Assembly (NCBI GenBank): GCA_003551965.1
Contig: PUOC01000063.1
Location: forward strand, 1-42,805
Direction: 5' to 3'
DNA length: 42,805 nucleotides
Source of the DNA: Clostridiales bacterium
Lineage (GTDB): Bacteria > Bacillota > Limnochordia > Darwinibacteriales > B1SED10-159
The notes below the pieces were generated by a model. That model searched no databases, was not told the origin of the DNA, and worked only from the letters and a program-made list of their open reading frames with translations. The translations under genes were made by a program, and so were the position numbers. Of this stretch, positions 41,656 to 42,805 are shown in pieces (the stretch's first letter is position 1; each line of letters begins with the position of its first letter).

Positions 41656-42240
41656 TCAACCAGCCTCTTCCGCTGCCAAAATGCCATCCACGATCCGCAT
41701 CGCCCTGGCAATCAGGGGCGCGCATATGGATTCAAACAAACTTTCATAAAATGCGGCCATACCTTCTGGCGTCGTTGGATCATGCTGCAATATTTCGCCA
41801 CAAATGAGGCTTTCTTCTTGCTGCAAGAACTGCTCGGTGAATTGGGCAAACAACTGCTGTGCCTTTTCAAGGTGAACGGCACGATCATCGGTAAGAGAAC
41901 CAGCATGGAGCCCCAGAACCATGTATGAACCGCTTACCGCCCCGCAGGGGGCTGCTGCGCCGCCCATCCCGAGACCCAGTGGCAGAGCAGCATCTGTCAG
42001 CTCCTGCTCGTTCCAACCCCGGCTTTCGGCGTACCTATTGACGACGGACTGTGAACATTGCAGCCCTTTTTCCAAATGCCGCTTCTTCGCGTACTCAACA
42101 GTGGGCTCCGGAAGATCGCTTTTGTTCGGTGCCGCCACGGCCAAACGGTCGACCCAGCCCAGCCCCGACAGAGTTCCAGACACAACTGCCAGGCCTACAG
42201 CACCATGTTTGAGAAAACTTCTTCTATTTACAGTGCCCAT
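41656..42240 (-). CDS. C_GCAxxG_C_C family protein with Tat signal
   Basis: A 194-residue protein with start ATG at 42240 (GGGGAGG upstream). The N-terminus has a Tat signal, NRRSFLKHGAVGLAVVSGTLSG, with the twin arginines at residues 6-7, so the protein is folded before export. The mature part carries the family's four cysteines: CSQSV (near residue 62), CGAVSG in the glycine-rich CGAxxG motif (near 99), ICGEIL (near 147) and ICAPLI (near 174). This putative redox-active family is thought to bind a metal or cofactor; its function is not established. Members are often found next to electron-transfer genes, but none lies here. The Tat signal suggests a cofactor is loaded in the cytoplasm. Confidence 0.85.
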   Translation of the reverse strand: MGTVNRRSFLKHGAVGLAVVSGTLSGLGWVDRLAVAAPNKSDLPEPTVEYAKKRHLEKGLQCSQSVVNRYAESRGWNEQELTDAALPLGLGMGGAAAPCGAVSGSYMVLGLHAGSLTDDRAVHLEKAQQLFAQFTEQFLQQEESLICGEILQHDPTTPEGMAAFYESLFESICAPLIARAMRIVDGILAAEEAG

Positions 42241-42805
42241 AGCGAAACCTCCCCGAAAAGATATTGATTCTGCCCCGAACAGTGACGGTCAACAAAGCAC
42301 GTTTTTAAAGTCTTAATTGGAAAGATGCGACAGTGGCGATCACCTGCTTTTTTTCGTCATTCCGTTCTCAAGGAGCTTGCCGTGTACAGATGCAGCGAGT
42401 GAAACGGGAAAGCGGAACGTTTCTTCATAATCCGTTGAATCAAGTAAGTGCCGCCCGTAATGGCGATTCGTGCTTCCAAGACATCCAATAGCGGGAAAAG
42501 ACAAATAAACAAACATATCTAAGGCAATTTTACCTTATTTCCATATAAGTTACAACTAATTCTTGAAATTTATGTAAATTAGCATTGTCGGTATTGTTTG
42601 TCCATCATTTCGAAGCGCAAAGCCTTGTACAGTCAGGCAAACCGCCATGGCCTTCAGCCCATGCTTGCCAAAGCTGTACTTTGATTTGATTTTACCCATC
42701 CTGCAACCTGTAAGCTTACTATTGAGCAGCGATCTTCTACGGCCGCTGGGCGCTCCAAGAAAGTAGCCGAGGATGAAACGAAGGGAAACGGCTTGCAGCC
42801 TTATC
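42241..42805. other. AT-rich right-hand end without an intact gene
   Basis: Positions 42480-42600 are much richer in A and T than the rest of the window. The interval should contain the promoter of the Tat-exported protein gene. A weak palindrome (TAAGG-CAATTTTA-CCTTA) lies at 42520-42537. Confidence 0.4.
42556..42805 (-). CDS. Possible C-terminal end of an unidentified reading frame
   Basis: The minus strand is open from the right edge to a TAG at 42556, giving about 82 residues ending MLIYINFKN, with GRRRSLLNSKLTGCRMGKIK in the middle. It has no start in the window and was not recognised. The composition is only moderately protein-like; it may be a relic or non-coding. Confidence 0.2.
   Translation of the reverse strand, partial: IRLQAVSLRFILGYFLGAPSGRRRSLLNSKLTGCRMGKIKSKYSFGKHGLKAMAVCLTVQGFALRNDGQTIPTMLIYINFKN

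Overview
The window reads as one stretch of chromosome from a fermentative or anaerobic bacterium of Firmicutes type, probably a diderm lineage such as Limnochordia or Halanaerobiales; this is inferred, since no rRNA is present. The reasons are strong AGGAGG-type ribosome binding sites, frequent GTG and TTG starts, an AraM-type glycerol-1-phosphate dehydrogenase, a DAK2-DegV fusion, a GH65 phosphorylase and an ABC-2 exporter with a MerR regulator. All three solute-binding proteins have signal peptides without a lipobox cysteine, which fits a true periplasm. No tRNA, rRNA, CRISPR array, intact insertion sequence or phage gene was seen.

Layout. 1-320: start of a GH2 glycosidase running off the left edge. 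1106-3235: a decaying stretch with a broken uroporphyrinogen-decarboxylase-like gene, an intact SAM methyltransferase and the C-terminal half of an MFS transporter. 3341-4696: araM-like dehydrogenase. 4971-7250: membrane-anchored protein with six InlB-type repeats. 8075-8935: DUF4097 protein. 9284-10039: exonuclease III. 10333-14632: a tripartite tricarboxylate transporter operon (tctC-tctC-tctB-tctA on the minus strand) with two tandem binding proteins. 14989-16317: MFS exporter. 16749-19895: a UgpA/UgpE/UgpB-type ABC importer without its ATPase. 20185-24045: a 1286-residue exported protein with a six-bladed PD40 propeller and a large unassigned remainder. 24205-27223: NUDIX hydrolase and GH65 phosphorylase.

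27847-31964 is a compact five-gene minus-strand operon: a DAK2-DegV (fatty acid kinase-like) fusion followed by four membrane proteins of the DUF1295, DUF2177, DUF1475 and DUF3159 families, with a candidate promoter upstream. This is the most interesting unit: a lipid-activating enzyme joined to small membrane proteins of unknown function. 32332-35547 holds a CPBP protease, an LppM-like lipoprotein and a polytopic membrane protein. 36183-38391 is an ABC-2 exporter operon ending in a regulator with two MerR-type DNA-binding domains. 38529-39354 has a six-helix sensor lacking any output domain and a remnant of a histidine kinase ATPase domain. 39790-41154 is fumC, and 41656-42240 is a Tat-exported C_GCAxxG_C_C protein.

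Several gaps of 300-800 bases hold no recognisable gene, and at least three contain pseudogene remnants, so this is a loosely packed region with ongoing gene loss. Function calls rest on motif recognition in translated sequence; no database search was possible.
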